The translations under genes were made by a program, and so were the position numbers. A stretch of DNA of 64,000 bases, taken from NCBI RefSeq assembly GCF_000525975.1, contig NZ_AODK01000018.1, positions 1 through 64,000 on the forward strand, in the 5' to 3' direction. Shown one piece after another: positions 47,504 to 60,773 of this stretch. The number at the start of each line of letters is the position of its first letter. Position 1 is the stretch's first letter. The DNA comes from Listeria rocourtiae FSL F6-920. GTDB lineage: Bacteria > Bacillota > Bacilli > Lactobacillales > Listeriaceae. Below the pieces are notes generated by a model. The model searched no databases and was not told the DNA's origin. It saw only the letters and a program-made list of their open reading frames with translations.

Positions 47504-48868
47504 TCAGTTTTTTAGTCGTAGCACCGTCACACACTCCACATGAGCGGTATGCGGGAACATATCAACAGGCTGAACCACCTTCGCCTCATACCCACCGTTC
47601 GTCAACACAAGCATATCCCGCGCCAACGTTGATGGATTACACGACACATATACAACCCGCTTCGGTTTCATTTTCAAAATCGTTTCGAGTAATGCTTCAT
47701 CACAACCTTTACGCGGTGGATCGACAACGAGCACGTCCGCCACAATGCCATCTTTAAACCAAGCTGGAATAATCTCCTCGGCCTTCCCCACTTCAAAAGT
47801 CACATTATCCATATGATTTAACTTTGCATTAGCACGCGCATCTTCAATCGCTTGTGGCACAATCTCTACACCATAAACATGCTTCGCCTCTTTCGCCAAA
47901 CAAAGTGAAATCGAACCAATGCCACAATACGCATCAATTACTGTCTCATCTCCTGTAAGTCCCGCCATACGTAACGCTTCTGCATACAAAATCTCCGTCT
48001 GCTCCGGATTTACCTGATAAAACGAACGAGCCGAAATTGCAAAAGAAATGCCATGAATCGTATCCATAATATACTCACGGCCCCATAAAACATCTGTACG
48101 GTCGCCAAAAATCACATTTGTATTCGCCGCATTCACATTTTGAACAAGCGATGTTAGGCCTGGAATCGCTGCCTGTAAGTCCGCAACGATCTGCTCTTTA
48201 TTCGGAAAATTTGGCTTTGTCGTAACAATCACAAGCATCAACTCACCCGTTGATGTCGCAAAACGCGTCATCAAATGGCGCAGTACTCCTTTTCGAGTCA
48301 CCTCATCATAAGGCTCCACATGATATTTCGCAAAAATTCCACGTGCCATCTGAATCGCCGCATCATTTTGCTCATGCTGAATCAAGCATGTATCCATATC
48401 AATAATTTGATGCGTCCGTTGCTGATAAAAGCCTGCAACCAACTTCCCATTCACAAATCCAACTGGAACCTGCGCCTTATTCCGATAGCGCCAAGGCTCT
48501 GCCATTCCAAGCGTCGGTAATACTTCCACATCCTGTTTCCCAATCCGTTTCATCACTTGCTCCACTTGTTTCTGCTTGACACGCAATTGCCCATCATAGC
48601 TCAAATGCTGCAACTGACAACCACCACACTGCGCATAAACAACACAAGGCGGTCTTACCCGGTCCGCGCTTTCTTTCATCAACTCGATAATTTTGCCAAA
48701 TCCATAGTTCTTATTCGTCTTAATAACCTTAATTCGCGCCATCTCTTCCGGCAAACCTTGAGGCACAAAAATCGGATATCCATTTATCTTAGCGACAGCA
48801 TTACCGTCATGTGTCAAATCCTCAAAAACAACATCAATACACTCATTCTTACTCACTGGAGCACCCAT
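47504..48868 (-). CDS. 23S rRNA (uracil-5-)-methyltransferase, RlmD/RlmCD-like
   Basis: About 454 residues. TRAM domain at the N-terminus (about 5-65), then the [4Fe-4S] cysteines in [13 protein letters not shown] and the later DTCLIQH. The SAM-binding domain has [13 protein letters not shown], and the catalytic Cys lies in [13 protein letters not shown]. It transfers a methyl group from SAM to uridine C5 in 23S rRNA; Bacillus-type members (RlmCD) do both U747 and U1939. GGGAGGG supports the ATG at 48868. Confidence 0.92.
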   Translation of the reverse strand: MGAPVSKNECIDVVFEDLTHDGNAVAKINGYPIFVPQGLPEEMARIKVIKTNKNYGFGKIIELMKESADRVRPPCVVYAQCGGCQLQHLSYDGQLRVKQKQVEQVMKRIGKQDVEVLPTLGMAEPWRYRNKAQVPVGFVNGKLVAGFYQQRTHQIIDMDTCLIQHEQNDAAIQMARGIFAKYHVEPYDEVTRKGVLRHLMTRFATSTGELMLVIVTTKPNFPNKEQIVADLQAAIPGLTSLVQNVNAANTNVIFGDRTDVLWGREYIMDTIHGISFAISARSFYQVNPEQTEILYAEALRMAGLTGDETVIDAYCGIGSISLCLAKEAKHVYGVEIVPQAIEDARANAKLNHMDNVTFEVGKAEEIIPAWFKDGIVADVLVVDPPRKGCDEALLETILKMKPKRVVYVSCNPSTLARDMLVLTNGGYEAKVVQPVDMFPHTAHVECVTVLRLKN

Positions 48869-48910
48869 ACTTGCCCTCCCTCTCATATTTCAACTCCTCA
48901 CATTATACCA

Positions 48911-48942
48911 AAAAAAAGATAGGCGCACACCTATCTTTTTTC
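48911..48942. terminator. Terminator between the 254-residue anchored protein and rlmD-like gene
   Basis: AAAGATAGG/CCTATCTTT with loop CGCACA and A/T tracts on both sides. It overlaps the end of the minus-strand gene at 48931. Confidence 0.75.
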
Positions 48943-49695
48943 CTTAATCACATATTCCAATCCAACTGGTTGTGTGATTTCCTCATTGCTATTTCCTTTA
49001 AAAAAGGCAAAAGACGTTTTCTCAGCGCTAAAATGATACGCCAATTGTCTAGGGAAAGCTCTCACCGTTTCTCCAGCTACAATGTTAAACTCATCCTCTA
49101 AGTACTGACACTCTATTTTCGGATCGATTCCCAAAACTGGCGCAACTTTCTCAGCAAGACCGCTAGAATATTTTGTGTCTAACTTCTCGTTCACCTGTAT
49201 CGGCATTCCAACTTCTGCGGTGAGTTCAAAACTTTTACCCGCAGTTTTGTCTAGTGTCCCACTCAAAATAGAATAACTCGTCAAGAAACCATCCACTTTG
49301 TCATGCGTATACTGAAAAGCAGCTGGATTCATTACTGTCGATACCTTATTCGCGAAAATTCGCACTCGAAAACGATCTATAGCTTGATATTTTGTATCCA
49401 CTTTAGCCATTTTTGCTAAAACAGCTTTGTTCGTTGTGTCGAGAATTAAATCACCATTGCTCGCGATACTCGTTACTGTATCGTCGCCCTTAATTGGAAG
49501 AACTAAATTCGGCCCAATTGCAATGCTAGTGTTTGTTTTAATCCACGTTCTATTACTATCCATTAATTTCGCTTGATCAACAACAGGTGTCATTTCTTCC
49601 GCCTGTACATTCCAAAATATTAGAAAGGCTGCACCACCGACGGCTATGCATGCCAACAAACCAATAATAAAACGGCTTACACGACTGTTCTTCAA
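48931..49695 (-). CDS. Membrane-anchored extracellular protein of unknown function
   Basis: 254 residues. One N-terminal helix (about 9-28) as signal anchor, then an extracellular domain with repeated beta-strand pattern (e.g. TSIAIGPNLVLPIKGDD). No catalytic motif recognised. The product probably ends within the terminator hairpin. It lies between dgkB and the rlmD-like gene, as in L. monocytogenes. Confidence 0.82.
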   Translation of the reverse strand: MKNSRVSRFIIGLLACIAVGGAAFLIFWNVQAEEMTPVVDQAKLMDSNRTWIKTNTSIAIGPNLVLPIKGDDTVTSIASNGDLILDTTNKAVLAKMAKVDTKYQAIDRFRVRIFANKVSTVMNPAAFQYTHDKVDGFLTSYSILSGTLDKTAGKSFELTAEVGMPIQVNEKLDTKYSSGLAEKVAPVLGIDPKIECQYLEDEFNIVAGETVRAFPRQLAYHFSAEKTSFAFFKGNSNEEITQPVGLEYVIKEKR

Positions 49696-49813
49696 GTCGT
49701 AAACACCTTCTTCCTTATTTCTGACTGCCCACTGGAGGCTTCTGCAAGTATATCACATTTTACGAATTAATACAACTTCTTTACAAAAGTTACATTTATC
49801 GCGAAACATATTA

Positions 49814-49853
49814 CAAAAACCGAATATCTCATAGTATTTCAAGAGACATTCGG
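49814..49853 (-). terminator. Terminator after dgkB
   Basis: CCGAATGTCTC/GAGATATTCGG (one mismatch) on the minus strand, followed by TTTTTG. It lies 16 bases after the dgkB stop. Confidence 0.8.
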
Positions 49854-49868
49854 CCACTATATCCTGTA

Positions 49869-50810
49869 TTAATCAATCATTTCCATTTGCTTATTGTTTA
49901 AATCTGACGCTGGGATATCCGCTACATTAGCGAAAAACGAAATATGTTGGCGCAAGTTCTGGAATGTCATCGGTGTCTCACCACCAAGTTCACCGTCCAA
50001 ATTAATTAACATTTGATCTTCCGAATGCACAATCACTTTCTCTGACTTCACATAAATAACATTCGGCTCTTTAATATGATCGCCTCGCAAAGCCAGTGTC
50101 ACTAATCGAATAAATTCCGCCAAATTCACTTTTTTCACGATAATTAATGAAAATTTACCGTCATCCAACTTAGCATCAGGCGCAATTTTCTCAAAACCGC
50201 CAATTGAATTCGTTAGGCCCAGCAAGAAAAACATCGCTTCACCTTCAAAAACGCCATCATCATAGGCAACCTTGACTTGCGTTGGTTTCAAGGAAGGTAA
50301 CATTTCAATGCCCTTCAAATAATAAGCCAGCTGTCCAAGCATCGTTTTCAAGCGACTTGGCACGTCATATGTCAGTTCGGTAATTCGACCACCACCACCA
50401 ATATTAATAAAATACGTATCATTCGCTTTACCAATATCCATCGCAACGCTAGCGCCGTTTGCGATAATTTCTGTCGCTTTAATCACATCACGTGGAATTT
50501 TCAGCGCTCTTGCAAAATCATTTGTCGTTCCAGTCGGAATAATCCCTACTTTTGGTCGGTAATCCTGCTCCGCGATACCATTAATAACCTCATTAATCGT
50601 GCCATCGCCACCTGCTGCCACAACCAAATCATAACGATCCTCAACAGCTTTCCGTGCTTCGTTTTTGGCATCATTCTCTTCTGGTGTCGTTGCATGGGAA
50701 CTCGTTATATAGCCTGCATTCTCCAATATAGTCAGCACATCAGCCAAGTTTTTCTTAATGATTTCCCGTCCTGATGTTGGGTTATAAATCACCCGTGCTC
50801 TTTTTTGCAT
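49869..50810 (-). CDS. dgkB: Diacylglycerol kinase (DgkB/YerQ-like)
   Basis: 313 residues of the soluble DAGK-catalytic family. Phosphorylates diacylglycerol left over from lipoteichoic acid synthesis, returning it to phospholipid synthesis. Visible motifs: NPTSG at 10-14, nucleotide loop AAGGDGTINEVING (GGDGT 67-71), GIIPTGTTNDFAR and, C-terminal, LINLDGELGGETP. Downstream of gatB but separated by a terminator at 50930-50962. Confidence 0.94.
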   Translation of the reverse strand: MQKRARVIYNPTSGREIIKKNLADVLTILENAGYITSSHATTPEENDAKNEARKAVEDRYDLVVAAGGDGTINEVINGIAEQDYRPKVGIIPTGTTNDFARALKIPRDVIKATEIIANGASVAMDIGKANDTYFINIGGGGRITELTYDVPSRLKTMLGQLAYYLKGIEMLPSLKPTQVKVAYDDGVFEGEAMFFLLGLTNSIGGFEKIAPDAKLDDGKFSLIIVKKVNLAEFIRLVTLALRGDHIKEPNVIYVKSEKVIVHSEDQMLINLDGELGGETPMTFQNLRQHISFFANVADIPASDLNNKQMEMID

Positions 50811-50929
50811 AGTATATTCTCCGTCCTCTCAAATCTGAATATAAACGCTGTTACGCCCATCTCAGCCCCGAATACTTTTCATTATACCAAATTTCTACTC
50901 AAAAACCCATTTTGAAGACAGTTGATATG

Positions 50930-50962
50930 CAAAAAAATACCGGGAGCTAAATACGGCTCCCA
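50930..50962 (-). terminator. Terminator after gatB
   Basis: TGGGAGCCGTATTTAGCTCCCGG on the minus strand is a GGGAGC/GCTCCC stem, followed by TATTTTTTTG. Between it and gatB lies an 11-bp direct repeat ATATATAATGC (50966-50976, 51041-51051) flanking small hairpins. Confidence 0.8.
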
Positions 50963-51054
50963 GTAATATATAATGCCAGCGTGTCGATAAACGCTGAGGT
51001 TTGGCAAGAAATCATGTAAAGTAGGTTTATCTACAGTCTGATATATAATGCTAT

Positions 51055-52485
51055 TTAACGCTTATTCATTTCATCCACTAAAATTTCATTAACCATCGTT
51101 GGATTGGCTTGGCCTTTCGTTGCTTTCATTACCTGTCCAACGAGAAAACCTACTGCACGATCTTTTCCATTTTTAAAATCGGTAACAGATTGCTCATTCT
51201 GGTCAAGGATTCCGGAAATAATACTACGAAGTTCACCAGCGTCAGAAATTTGAACAAGTCCTTTTGCTTTCACAACCTCCTCAGCATCCCCACCATTTGT
51301 AATCAGCTCACGGAAAACTTTCTTCGCGATTTTAGATGAAATCGTACCTTTTTCAATCAAACCAATCATGCCAGCTAGATTTTCAGGCGTTAATTTCGTA
51401 TCAGCAAGTTCTTGTTGCTCTGCGTTTAGATAGGCCGAAACTTCACCCATCAACCAGTTAGATGCTTGTTTCGCGTCCGCACCTTTTTCGATTGTCGCTT
51501 CAAAGAAATCAGACATCTCTTTTGTTAGTGTTAAAACCATCGCATCATATGCTGGAAGACCTAAGTCAGCAACATAGCGCGCTTGGCGTTTATCTGGAAG
51601 CTCGGGAATTTCAGCACGAATGCGTTCTTTCCAAGCATCATCGATATATAAATCTACCAAATCTGGCTCTGGGAAATAGCGATAATCATCTGAACCTTCT
51701 TTAATACGCATTAATGTCGTCTTACCAGTTGCTTCTTCAAAACGGCGCGTCTCTTGCTCGATAATTCCACCAGCCATCAAAACTTCTGCTTGACGTTTGA
51801 TTTCATATTCGATACCTTTACGCACGTTTGTAAACGAGTTCAAGTTCTTAAGCTCGGTCTTCACGCCGAACTCTTTTTGTCCGACTGGACGGATCGAAAT
51901 ATTAGCATCACAACGCATCGATCCTTCTTCCATTTTCACATCAGACACGCCGGTATATTGGATGATTGATTTAATTTTTTCGAGATAAGCGTAAGCCTCA
52001 TCAGCTGTACGCATATCTGGCTCAGAAACGATTTCCACAAGTGGCGTACCTTGACGGTTAAGATCAACAAGTGAATAACCGTGTGATGTATGTGTATTTT
52101 TACCAGCATCTTCTTCTAAATGAAGACGGGTTACACCGATACGTTTCTTCTCGCCATTCACTTCCACATCAATCCAACCATGTTCGCCGATTGGTTTATC
52201 AAATTGCGAAATTTGGTATGCTTTCGGATTATCTGGATAAAAATAATTTTTGCGATCGAATTTCGTATGCTCTGCGATTTCACAGTTGATTGCCATCGCT
52301 GCTTTCATACCGTATTCTACTGCTTTTTTATTCAAAACTGGCAAAACGCCCGGCATTCCAAGGTCTACCACGTGTGTATTTGTATTCGGTTCAGCGCCAA
52401 AATGAGCAGGTGCCGGCGAAAAGATTTTGGATTCTGTTTTTAATTCTACGTGAACCTCAAGTCCAATTACTGTTTCAAAATTCAT
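51055..52485 (-). CDS. gatB: Aspartyl/glutamyl-tRNA amidotransferase subunit B
   Basis: 476 residues, full length. The kinase/transamidation core begins [22 protein letters not shown] and contains [16 protein letters not shown] and [10 protein letters not shown]; the C-terminal YqeY-like tRNA-binding tail ends …[13 protein letters not shown]. With GatA and GatC it converts Glu-tRNA-Gln to Gln-tRNA-Gln in organisms lacking GlnRS. A GGAGGG lies before the ATG; it follows gatA closely. Confidence 0.97.
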   Translation of the reverse strand: MNFETVIGLEVHVELKTESKIFSPAPAHFGAEPNTNTHVVDLGMPGVLPVLNKKAVEYGMKAAMAINCEIAEHTKFDRKNYFYPDNPKAYQISQFDKPIGEHGWIDVEVNGEKKRIGVTRLHLEEDAGKNTHTSHGYSLVDLNRQGTPLVEIVSEPDMRTADEAYAYLEKIKSIIQYTGVSDVKMEEGSMRCDANISIRPVGQKEFGVKTELKNLNSFTNVRKGIEYEIKRQAEVLMAGGIIEQETRRFEEATGKTTLMRIKEGSDDYRYFPEPDLVDLYIDDAWKERIRAEIPELPDKRQARYVADLGLPAYDAMVLTLTKEMSDFFEATIEKGADAKQASNWLMGEVSAYLNAEQQELADTKLTPENLAGMIGLIEKGTISSKIAKKVFRELITNGGDAEEVVKAKGLVQISDAGELRSIISGILDQNEQSVTDFKNGKDRAVGFLVGQVMKATKGQANPTMVNEILVDEMNKR

Positions 52486-52500
52486 ATGTCTCGCCCTCCC

Positions 52501-53953
52501 TTATAAACTTGGTTTTTCTTTATGGAATTCTGTAGCTTGTTCAAACGCGTGTGCGACACGGTAAATCGTTTTCTCGTCAAAGTAGTTACCAATCACTTGT
52601 AGCCCGACTGGCATGCCTTCTGAGAGCCCACAAGGAACCGAAATCGCTGGAAGTCCAGCCAAGTTAATCGGAATTGTCAACAAATCGTTCAAATACATCG
52701 TGATTGGATCGTGAATCAAACCACCAATATCAAACGCAACAGTTGGTGCACTTGGGCCGATAATCACGTCGTAATCAGCAAACACTTTCGCAAAATCTTG
52801 CTTAATCAACGTACGTGCTTGTTGTCCTTTTTTGTAGTAAGCGTCATAGTAACCAGAGCTTAAAGCAAAAGTTCCTAACATAATGCGACGTTTTACCTCA
52901 TCACCAAAACCTTCAGCACGTGTTTTTTTTGTAAAGTTCTTCTAATGTATGCGCATTTGGCGACTGATAACCATAGCGTACACCGTCAAAACGTGCTAAG
53001 TTGGAAGATGCCTCACTGGAAGCTAGGATATAGTAACTTGCAACGCCGTACTCAGAGTGAGGTAAAGAAACTTCATCCCATGTTGCGCCTAAATCTTCTA
53101 ATGTTTTCAACGCTTTTAGAACGGCTTCTTTCACACCTGGTTCCACACCTTCACCGATGTATTCTTTCGGTACACCGATACGCAACCCCTTAATATCTCC
53201 TGTCAAATGAGCCGCGAAATTCTCTACTGGTTGATCGATAGACGTTGAGTCGTATGGATCGACGCCGGAAATTGCCTCTAGCAAATACGCATTATCTTCT
53301 ACTGTACGCGTAATTGGTCCAATTTGATCAAGCGATGAAGCAAAGGCAATTAAGCCATATCGAGAAACACGGCCATATGTAGGCTTCATCCCAACAACAC
53401 CACAAAATGCAGCTGGCTGACGAATGGATCCACCCGTATCTGATCCCAATGAAAATAATACTTCACCAGCAGCAACACTTGCAGCACTACCACCCGAAGA
53501 ACCACCAGGTACTTTGTTTAAATTCCACGGATTTGTCGTTGTATGAAAATAAGAATTCTCCGTTGAGGAACCCATAGCGAACTCGTCCAAGTTCACTTTT
53601 CCAATATTGATTGTTTGCGCGGCTTTCAATTTTTGCATGACCGTTGCATCGTAAATTGGATTAAAGTTCTCTAAAATTTTACTTGCAGCCGTTGTGCGTA
53701 GATTTTTCGTCACAATGTTATCTTTAATACCAATCGGAAGGCCTGCTAACATATTGTTCGGGTCAATCCCAGCATCTCCTAGTTCTTCCGCAACATCTAG
53801 CGCCTTATCGCGATTTAGTGTAATAAACGATTTTACTTTATCTTCAACAGCATCGATGCGATCAAATGACTCTTTCACAAGATCGTATGGTGCAATCTCT
53901 TTTTTTACAAGCTTTTCATGTAAGTCTTTTACCGAATGCTCAAATAATCCCAA
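52501..53953 (-). CDS. gatA: Aspartyl/glutamyl-tRNA amidotransferase subunit A (one frameshift)
   Basis: About 483 residues when joined. Amidase-signature enzyme that frees ammonia from glutamine for GatB. Catalytic residues: Lys77 (GIKDNI), Ser152 ([10 protein letters not shown]) and Ser176 ([10 protein letters not shown]). The 8-T run 52923-52930 (7 restores [16 protein letters not shown]) breaks the frame. GatCAB is essential in Firmicutes without GlnRS, so a sequencing error is by far the better explanation. GGAGGGAAT precedes the start. Confidence 0.95.
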
Positions 53954-53980
53954 ATTAATTCCCTCCTGATATATCTAAAA

Positions 53981-54274
53981 TTAGTCTTCCATAATCGTCG
54001 GTACTTTAAACATACCATCTTGTTGATTCGGTGCATTTTGTAATACTTTTTCGCGCGGTAGGCCTGGAATTGATATATCATCACGCAATACATTGGATAC
54101 TTCAATCGCGTGTGACGTTGGTTCAACATCAGCCGTGTCTAACTCGCTCAATTTCTCCACCATATGAATAATGTTTCCTAATTGTGTTGCAAAGTTTTCA
54201 GCCTCTTGGTCACTTACTTCTAGGCGCGCCAAGTTTGCCACTCGTTCTACAGTCTCTTTTGAAATAGTTGTCAA
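53981..54274 (-). CDS. gatC: Aspartyl/glutamyl-tRNA amidotransferase subunit C
   Basis: 97 residues, typical length. KETVERVANLARLEVSDQE at the N-terminus, and HAIEVSNVLRDD…GLPREKVLQNAP in the C-terminal belt region that holds GatA and GatB together. AAAAGGAGG precedes the ATG, immediately after a long hairpin at 54292-54338. Confidence 0.96.
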   Translation of the reverse strand: MTTISKETVERVANLARLEVSDQEAENFATQLGNIIHMVEKLSELDTADVEPTSHAIEVSNVLRDDISIPGLPREKVLQNAPNQQDGMFKVPTIMED

Positions 54275-54291
54275 AATTTTTCCTCCTTTTT

Positions 54292-54338
54292 AAATTGGAA
54301 GGAAGCACCGCGTGAATCGGTGCTCACCTTCCAAATTT
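54292..54338. other. Intercistronic hairpin just upstream of the gatC ribosome site
   Basis: AAATTGGAAGG (54292-54302) and CCTTCCAAATTT (54327-54338) form the outer stem, with AGCACCG/CGGTGCT inside. On the mRNA strand it is followed by AAAAAGGAGG, not a T tract, so it is unlikely to be a minus-strand terminator. It may act as a processing or translation element between camS and gatC. Confidence 0.55.
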
Positions 54339-54340
54339 TA

Positions 54341-57481
<3,141 letters not shown>

Positions 57482-57489
57482 TCACCTAC

Positions 57490-59685
57490 TTATACTTTTT
57501 CAACAGGCGCAAATTCCGCCAGCAATCGTTTTACTCCAGTTGGACTTGGGAATGCAATGTCAAGCTCCATGTTGCTCCCCGTTCCTTTCACGCTGACAAC
57601 CGTTCCGACGCCCCATTTCTTATGGCTCGCCTTATCGCCAACTGTCCACGCCTCTTTCTCAGCGCCTGATGAACTATAGCCAACAACTGATTTACTGTGC
57701 ATCGATGACTTCGCAAACGGCACCTCTTTCAAGCTATTCTCGTGTGCCATTTCAATTAAATCATCTGGAATTTCATCAATAAAACGTGATTCTTTATTCG
57801 CCGTCGAACGACCATACAACATCCGCGAATACGCACTCGTCATGTAAAGCTCTTCTTCCGCACGCGTAATCCCAACATAAGCCAATCTACGCTCTTCTTC
57901 CATCTCATCTTCCTCAAAAAGCGCTCGACTATGTGGGAAAATTCCTTCCTCGAGTCCAACTAAAAAGACAACTGGAAACTCCAAACCTTTTGCTGAGTGT
58001 AGCGTCATGAGCGTCACAGCACCGCGTGACTTGTCCTCTTCGTCCAGTTTGTCCACATCCGCCACAAGTGCCAAATCTGTCAAAAAGCTGATCAACGTCT
58101 TGTCCTCATTTTCCTTTTCAAAGTTTTGCGTCACAGATAAGAACTCGTCAATATTCTCTAAACGTGTCTGCGCCTCAATTGTCCGCTCATTTTCTAGCAT
58201 CGCGCGATATCCCGATTTCTCAAGTACCTGCTCCACCAGCTCCGTCACTGACAAATAATCTTGCATTTGCGTAAAACCTTTAATCAAATCATGAAATTCT
58301 ATCAATTGTTTCGAAATCTTCGCCGATAATCCGACCATCTCAATTCTGTCCAGCACCTCAAAAACAGTTAGATCGTAAGCCGTAGCCGTATTTGCAACTT
58401 TATCCATCGAACCTGCGCCAACACCGCGCTTTGGCACATTAATAATCCGTGCCAAACTAATATCGTCGTCATTATTTGAAATCAGACGCAAGTAAGCCAA
58501 TAGGTCCTTGATTTCCTTGCGATCATAGAACTTCGTGCCACCAACCATCTGATACGCCATATTCGACTTCATGAAGAATTCCTCCATCACACGCGACTGC
58601 GCATTTGTCCGATAAAGAATCGCGAAATCTGATAGCGGGCGGTTCGACATCTTAGCTTCCTCTTGAATTTTTGCAACGACGTACGCAGCCTCTTCTTTTT
58701 CCGTTAACGCCTTATGATAGAAAATTTTCTTACCTTCATCATTATTCGTCCATAGATTCTTCGCCTTCCGGTTACTATTATTCTCAATCACCCGGTTCGC
58801 AGCCGCCAAAATCCGCTTAGTTGAACGATAATTCTCCTCTAACAAAATCGTTTGCGCATTTGGATAATCTTTCTCAAATGACATGATATTCGTAATATCC
58901 GCTCCACGCCAACCATAAATTGATTGATCCGAATCCCCAACAACACAAAGATTACGGAAACGCGCTGCCAACAACTTTACTAAAATATACTGCGCATGAT
59001 TCGTATCTTGGTACTCATCCACATGTATATATTGGAACTTCCGCTGATAAAATTCCAGTACATCCGGCACACGCTCAAACAACTGAATTGTCACCATAAT
59101 TAGATCATCGAAATCAAGGGACTGATTCTTTTTTAGTTTCTTCTCATATTCCACATATACATCCGCAACCATCTGATCAAAAAAGCCAAATGCTTCCTTC
59201 TTGTATTCTTCTGCATTCATCAATTCATTCTTGGCATTACTAATCGCCGCCAGAATTCCGCGCGGCTCAAATTTCTTCGTATCGACATTCTTATCCTTCA
59301 AAATACCTTTAATAACCGAAATCTGGTCCCCGCCATCCAAAATTGTAAAATTACGATTAAAACCAATACGCTCAATATCCCGGCGTAAAATCCGTACACA
59401 CATCGAGTGAAATGTCGAAATCCAAATCGATTCCGCTTCCGAACCTAGCAAACCACCAACACGTGCCTTCATCTCTCGCGCAGCCTTATTCGTAAACGTA
59501 ATCGCTAAAATATTGTAAGGATTCACTCCACGCTCTTTCATCATATACGCGATACGATGCGTCAAAACACGCGTTTTCCCACTTCCGGCCCCAGCCATAA
59601 TCAAAAGCGGTCCTTCCGTCGTTTCAACTGCCTTCTTCTGTTGTGGATTCAATCCTTTTACTAAATCTTCCGCATTTAATTGCAT
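57490..59685 (-). CDS. pcrA: ATP-dependent DNA helicase PcrA
   Basis: About 731 residues of the UvrD/Rep superfamily 1A. Walker A AGAGSGKT (31-38), motif [14 protein letters not shown], motif [19 protein letters not shown], motif [10 protein letters not shown], motif [16 protein letters not shown] and motif [15 protein letters not shown]; a Tudor-like tail ([12 protein letters not shown]) ends the protein. It acts in repair, rolling-circle plasmid replication and removal of RecA. The ATG at 59685 has TGAGGAT before it. Confidence 0.97.
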   Translation of the reverse strand: MQLNAEDLVKGLNPQQKKAVETTEGPLLIMAGAGSGKTRVLTHRIAYMMKERGVNPYNILAITFTNKAAREMKARVGGLLGSEAESIWISTFHSMCVRILRRDIERIGFNRNFTILDGGDQISVIKGILKDKNVDTKKFEPRGILAAISNAKNELMNAEEYKKEAFGFFDQMVADVYVEYEKKLKKNQSLDFDDLIMVTIQLFERVPDVLEFYQRKFQYIHVDEYQDTNHAQYILVKLLAARFRNLCVVGDSDQSIYGWRGADITNIMSFEKDYPNAQTILLEENYRSTKRILAAANRVIENNSNRKAKNLWTNNDEGKKIFYHKALTEKEEAAYVVAKIQEEAKMSNRPLSDFAILYRTNAQSRVMEEFFMKSNMAYQMVGGTKFYDRKEIKDLLAYLRLISNNDDDISLARIINVPKRGVGAGSMDKVANTATAYDLTVFEVLDRIEMVGLSAKISKQLIEFHDLIKGFTQMQDYLSVTELVEQVLEKSGYRAMLENERTIEAQTRLENIDEFLSVTQNFEKENEDKTLISFLTDLALVADVDKLDEEDKSRGAVTLMTLHSAKGLEFPVVFLVGLEEGIFPHSRALFEEDEMEEERRLAYVGITRAEEELYMTSAYSRMLYGRSTANKESRFIDEIPDDLIEMAHENSLKEVPFAKSSMHSKSVVGYSSSGAEKEAWTVGDKASHKKWGVGTVVSVKGTGSNMELDIAFPSPTGVKRLLAEFAPVEKV

Positions 59686-59756
59686 TTTATCCTCACACCG
59701 CCAATACAAACATTTGTTCTTATTTTAACTTTTTAAACAACCGAAAGCAAGTGATA

Positions 59757-60422
59757 TTACCTTATTGCACTCGCCGTTTCCAACGCCTGTTCAAAATCTT
59801 CATACAAAACATTCCCAACGATAATCACATCCGCGATTTCAGCCATTTCACGTGCTTGGGCAACCGTCCGAATACCGCCACCATACCAAAGTTTCGTGTT
59901 AACGAGCTCCGAGCGCGCCGCCTGCAACATTCGTTTATCCCCAAAAACACCACTATACTCGACATAAAAAATCGGCAGTTGCAACATATTTTCAGCAATA
60001 CTAGCGTACGCAGCCACATCGCCCTCTGTTAAATTCGTGTTGGCCTTTGCAAGGTTGGCCGCCTTCGCATCCGGATTTAATATACAATATCCTTCCACCA
60101 AAACATGCGGCCATGGAATAAAATCACCATATTGCTTTACAATCCTGTGATGTGCGCCAAGTAGCCATTCCACATCTGTCGTATTCAACACCATTGGAAT
60201 CAAATACTCACTCGCACCAGGCATAACCATCGCCTCATCGCTTACCTCCATAAAAACCGGTAAGTCCCATGTTGCAAAAGAGCGAAACAACGCTTGCACC
60301 GCACCCACCTGCAAACCATCGGACCCCCCGATAATAAAGCCATCCGTACCAGACCGAACCAACCGATCCACAGCACCATCCGGCAACACTTTCGCAGGAT
60401 CCAACTTAAATAAATGTCTCAC
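59757..60422 (-). CDS. pcrB: Heptaprenylglyceryl phosphate synthase
   Basis: About 221 residues. TIM-barrel enzyme that joins heptaprenyl diphosphate to glycerol-1-phosphate, the bacterial relative of archaeal GGGPS. Motifs: KLDPAK at the N-terminus, SGTDGFIIGGSDG (phosphate site), YVEYSGVFGD and LWYGGGIRTVAQA. I choose the GTG at 60422, eight bases after GGAGGGG, over the TTG two codons upstream. First gene of the pcrB-pcrA-ligA-camS-gatCAB block. Confidence 0.94.
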   Translation of the reverse strand: MRHLFKLDPAKVLPDGAVDRLVRSGTDGFIIGGSDGLQVGAVQALFRSFATWDLPVFMEVSDEAMVMPGASEYLIPMVLNTTDVEWLLGAHHRIVKQYGDFIPWPHVLVEGYCILNPDAKAANLAKANTNLTEGDVAAYASIAENMLQLPIFYVEYSGVFGDKRMLQAARSELVNTKLWYGGGIRTVAQAREMAEIADVIIVGNVLYEDFEQALETASAIR

Positions 60423-60483
60423 TATCAAGCCCCTCCACCATCAAAAACGAACTTTTTCCATCCATGAACTTACATACGAACTA

Positions 60484-60604
60484 GCGTGGTGCGACAAGTG
60501 TTCAGATTCTAGGCAAAGCCGAGCACCGAAACGGAGCGTACGACTGTACGAGAGTATCGGAGCACAGGCTTTAACGACGAAGATGAATACTTGTCGCGCC
60601 ACGC
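60484..60604. repeat. 121-bp imperfect palindrome upstream of pcrB
   Basis: Outer arms GCGTGGTGCGACAAGTGTTCA (60484-60504, first 20 shown as seen) and its near-complement at 60584-60604 match at 19 of 21 positions. Inner paired blocks are AAAGCC/GGCTTT, CCGA/TCGG and GTAC/GTAC around a central GACT. No gene inside. Its high GC and symmetry suggest a MITE- or REP-like repeat. With a -10 at 60614-60619 pointing left, it would be the 5' leader of the pcrB transcript. Confidence 0.8.
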
Positions 60605-60613
60605 GCCACCTAC

Positions 60614-60622
60614 AGTATAACA
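60614..60622 (-). promoter_or_regulatory. Extended -10 promoter for the pcrB block
   Basis: TGTTATACT on the minus strand, with no recognisable -35. Transcription would begin at about 60607, right at the palindrome. Confidence 0.45.
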
Positions 60623-60773
60623 TTTTTAGACGTACCCCGCACCACTTCCCAGACGCTTTTATAAAAATATTTAACTTTAAATAGAATTTAAGAAGATGCA
60701 TTCAGAATTCTTCTATGCTATGATTAAAGTACATACTATTATTTGATTTTTTCGAGCTGAAAGGGAGTCTCTT

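Noticed and set aside
47401-47757. Plus-strand gene antisense to the rlmD-like 3' end
   Set aside because: Mostly shadow of the methyltransferase frame; no ribosome site or recognisable domain.
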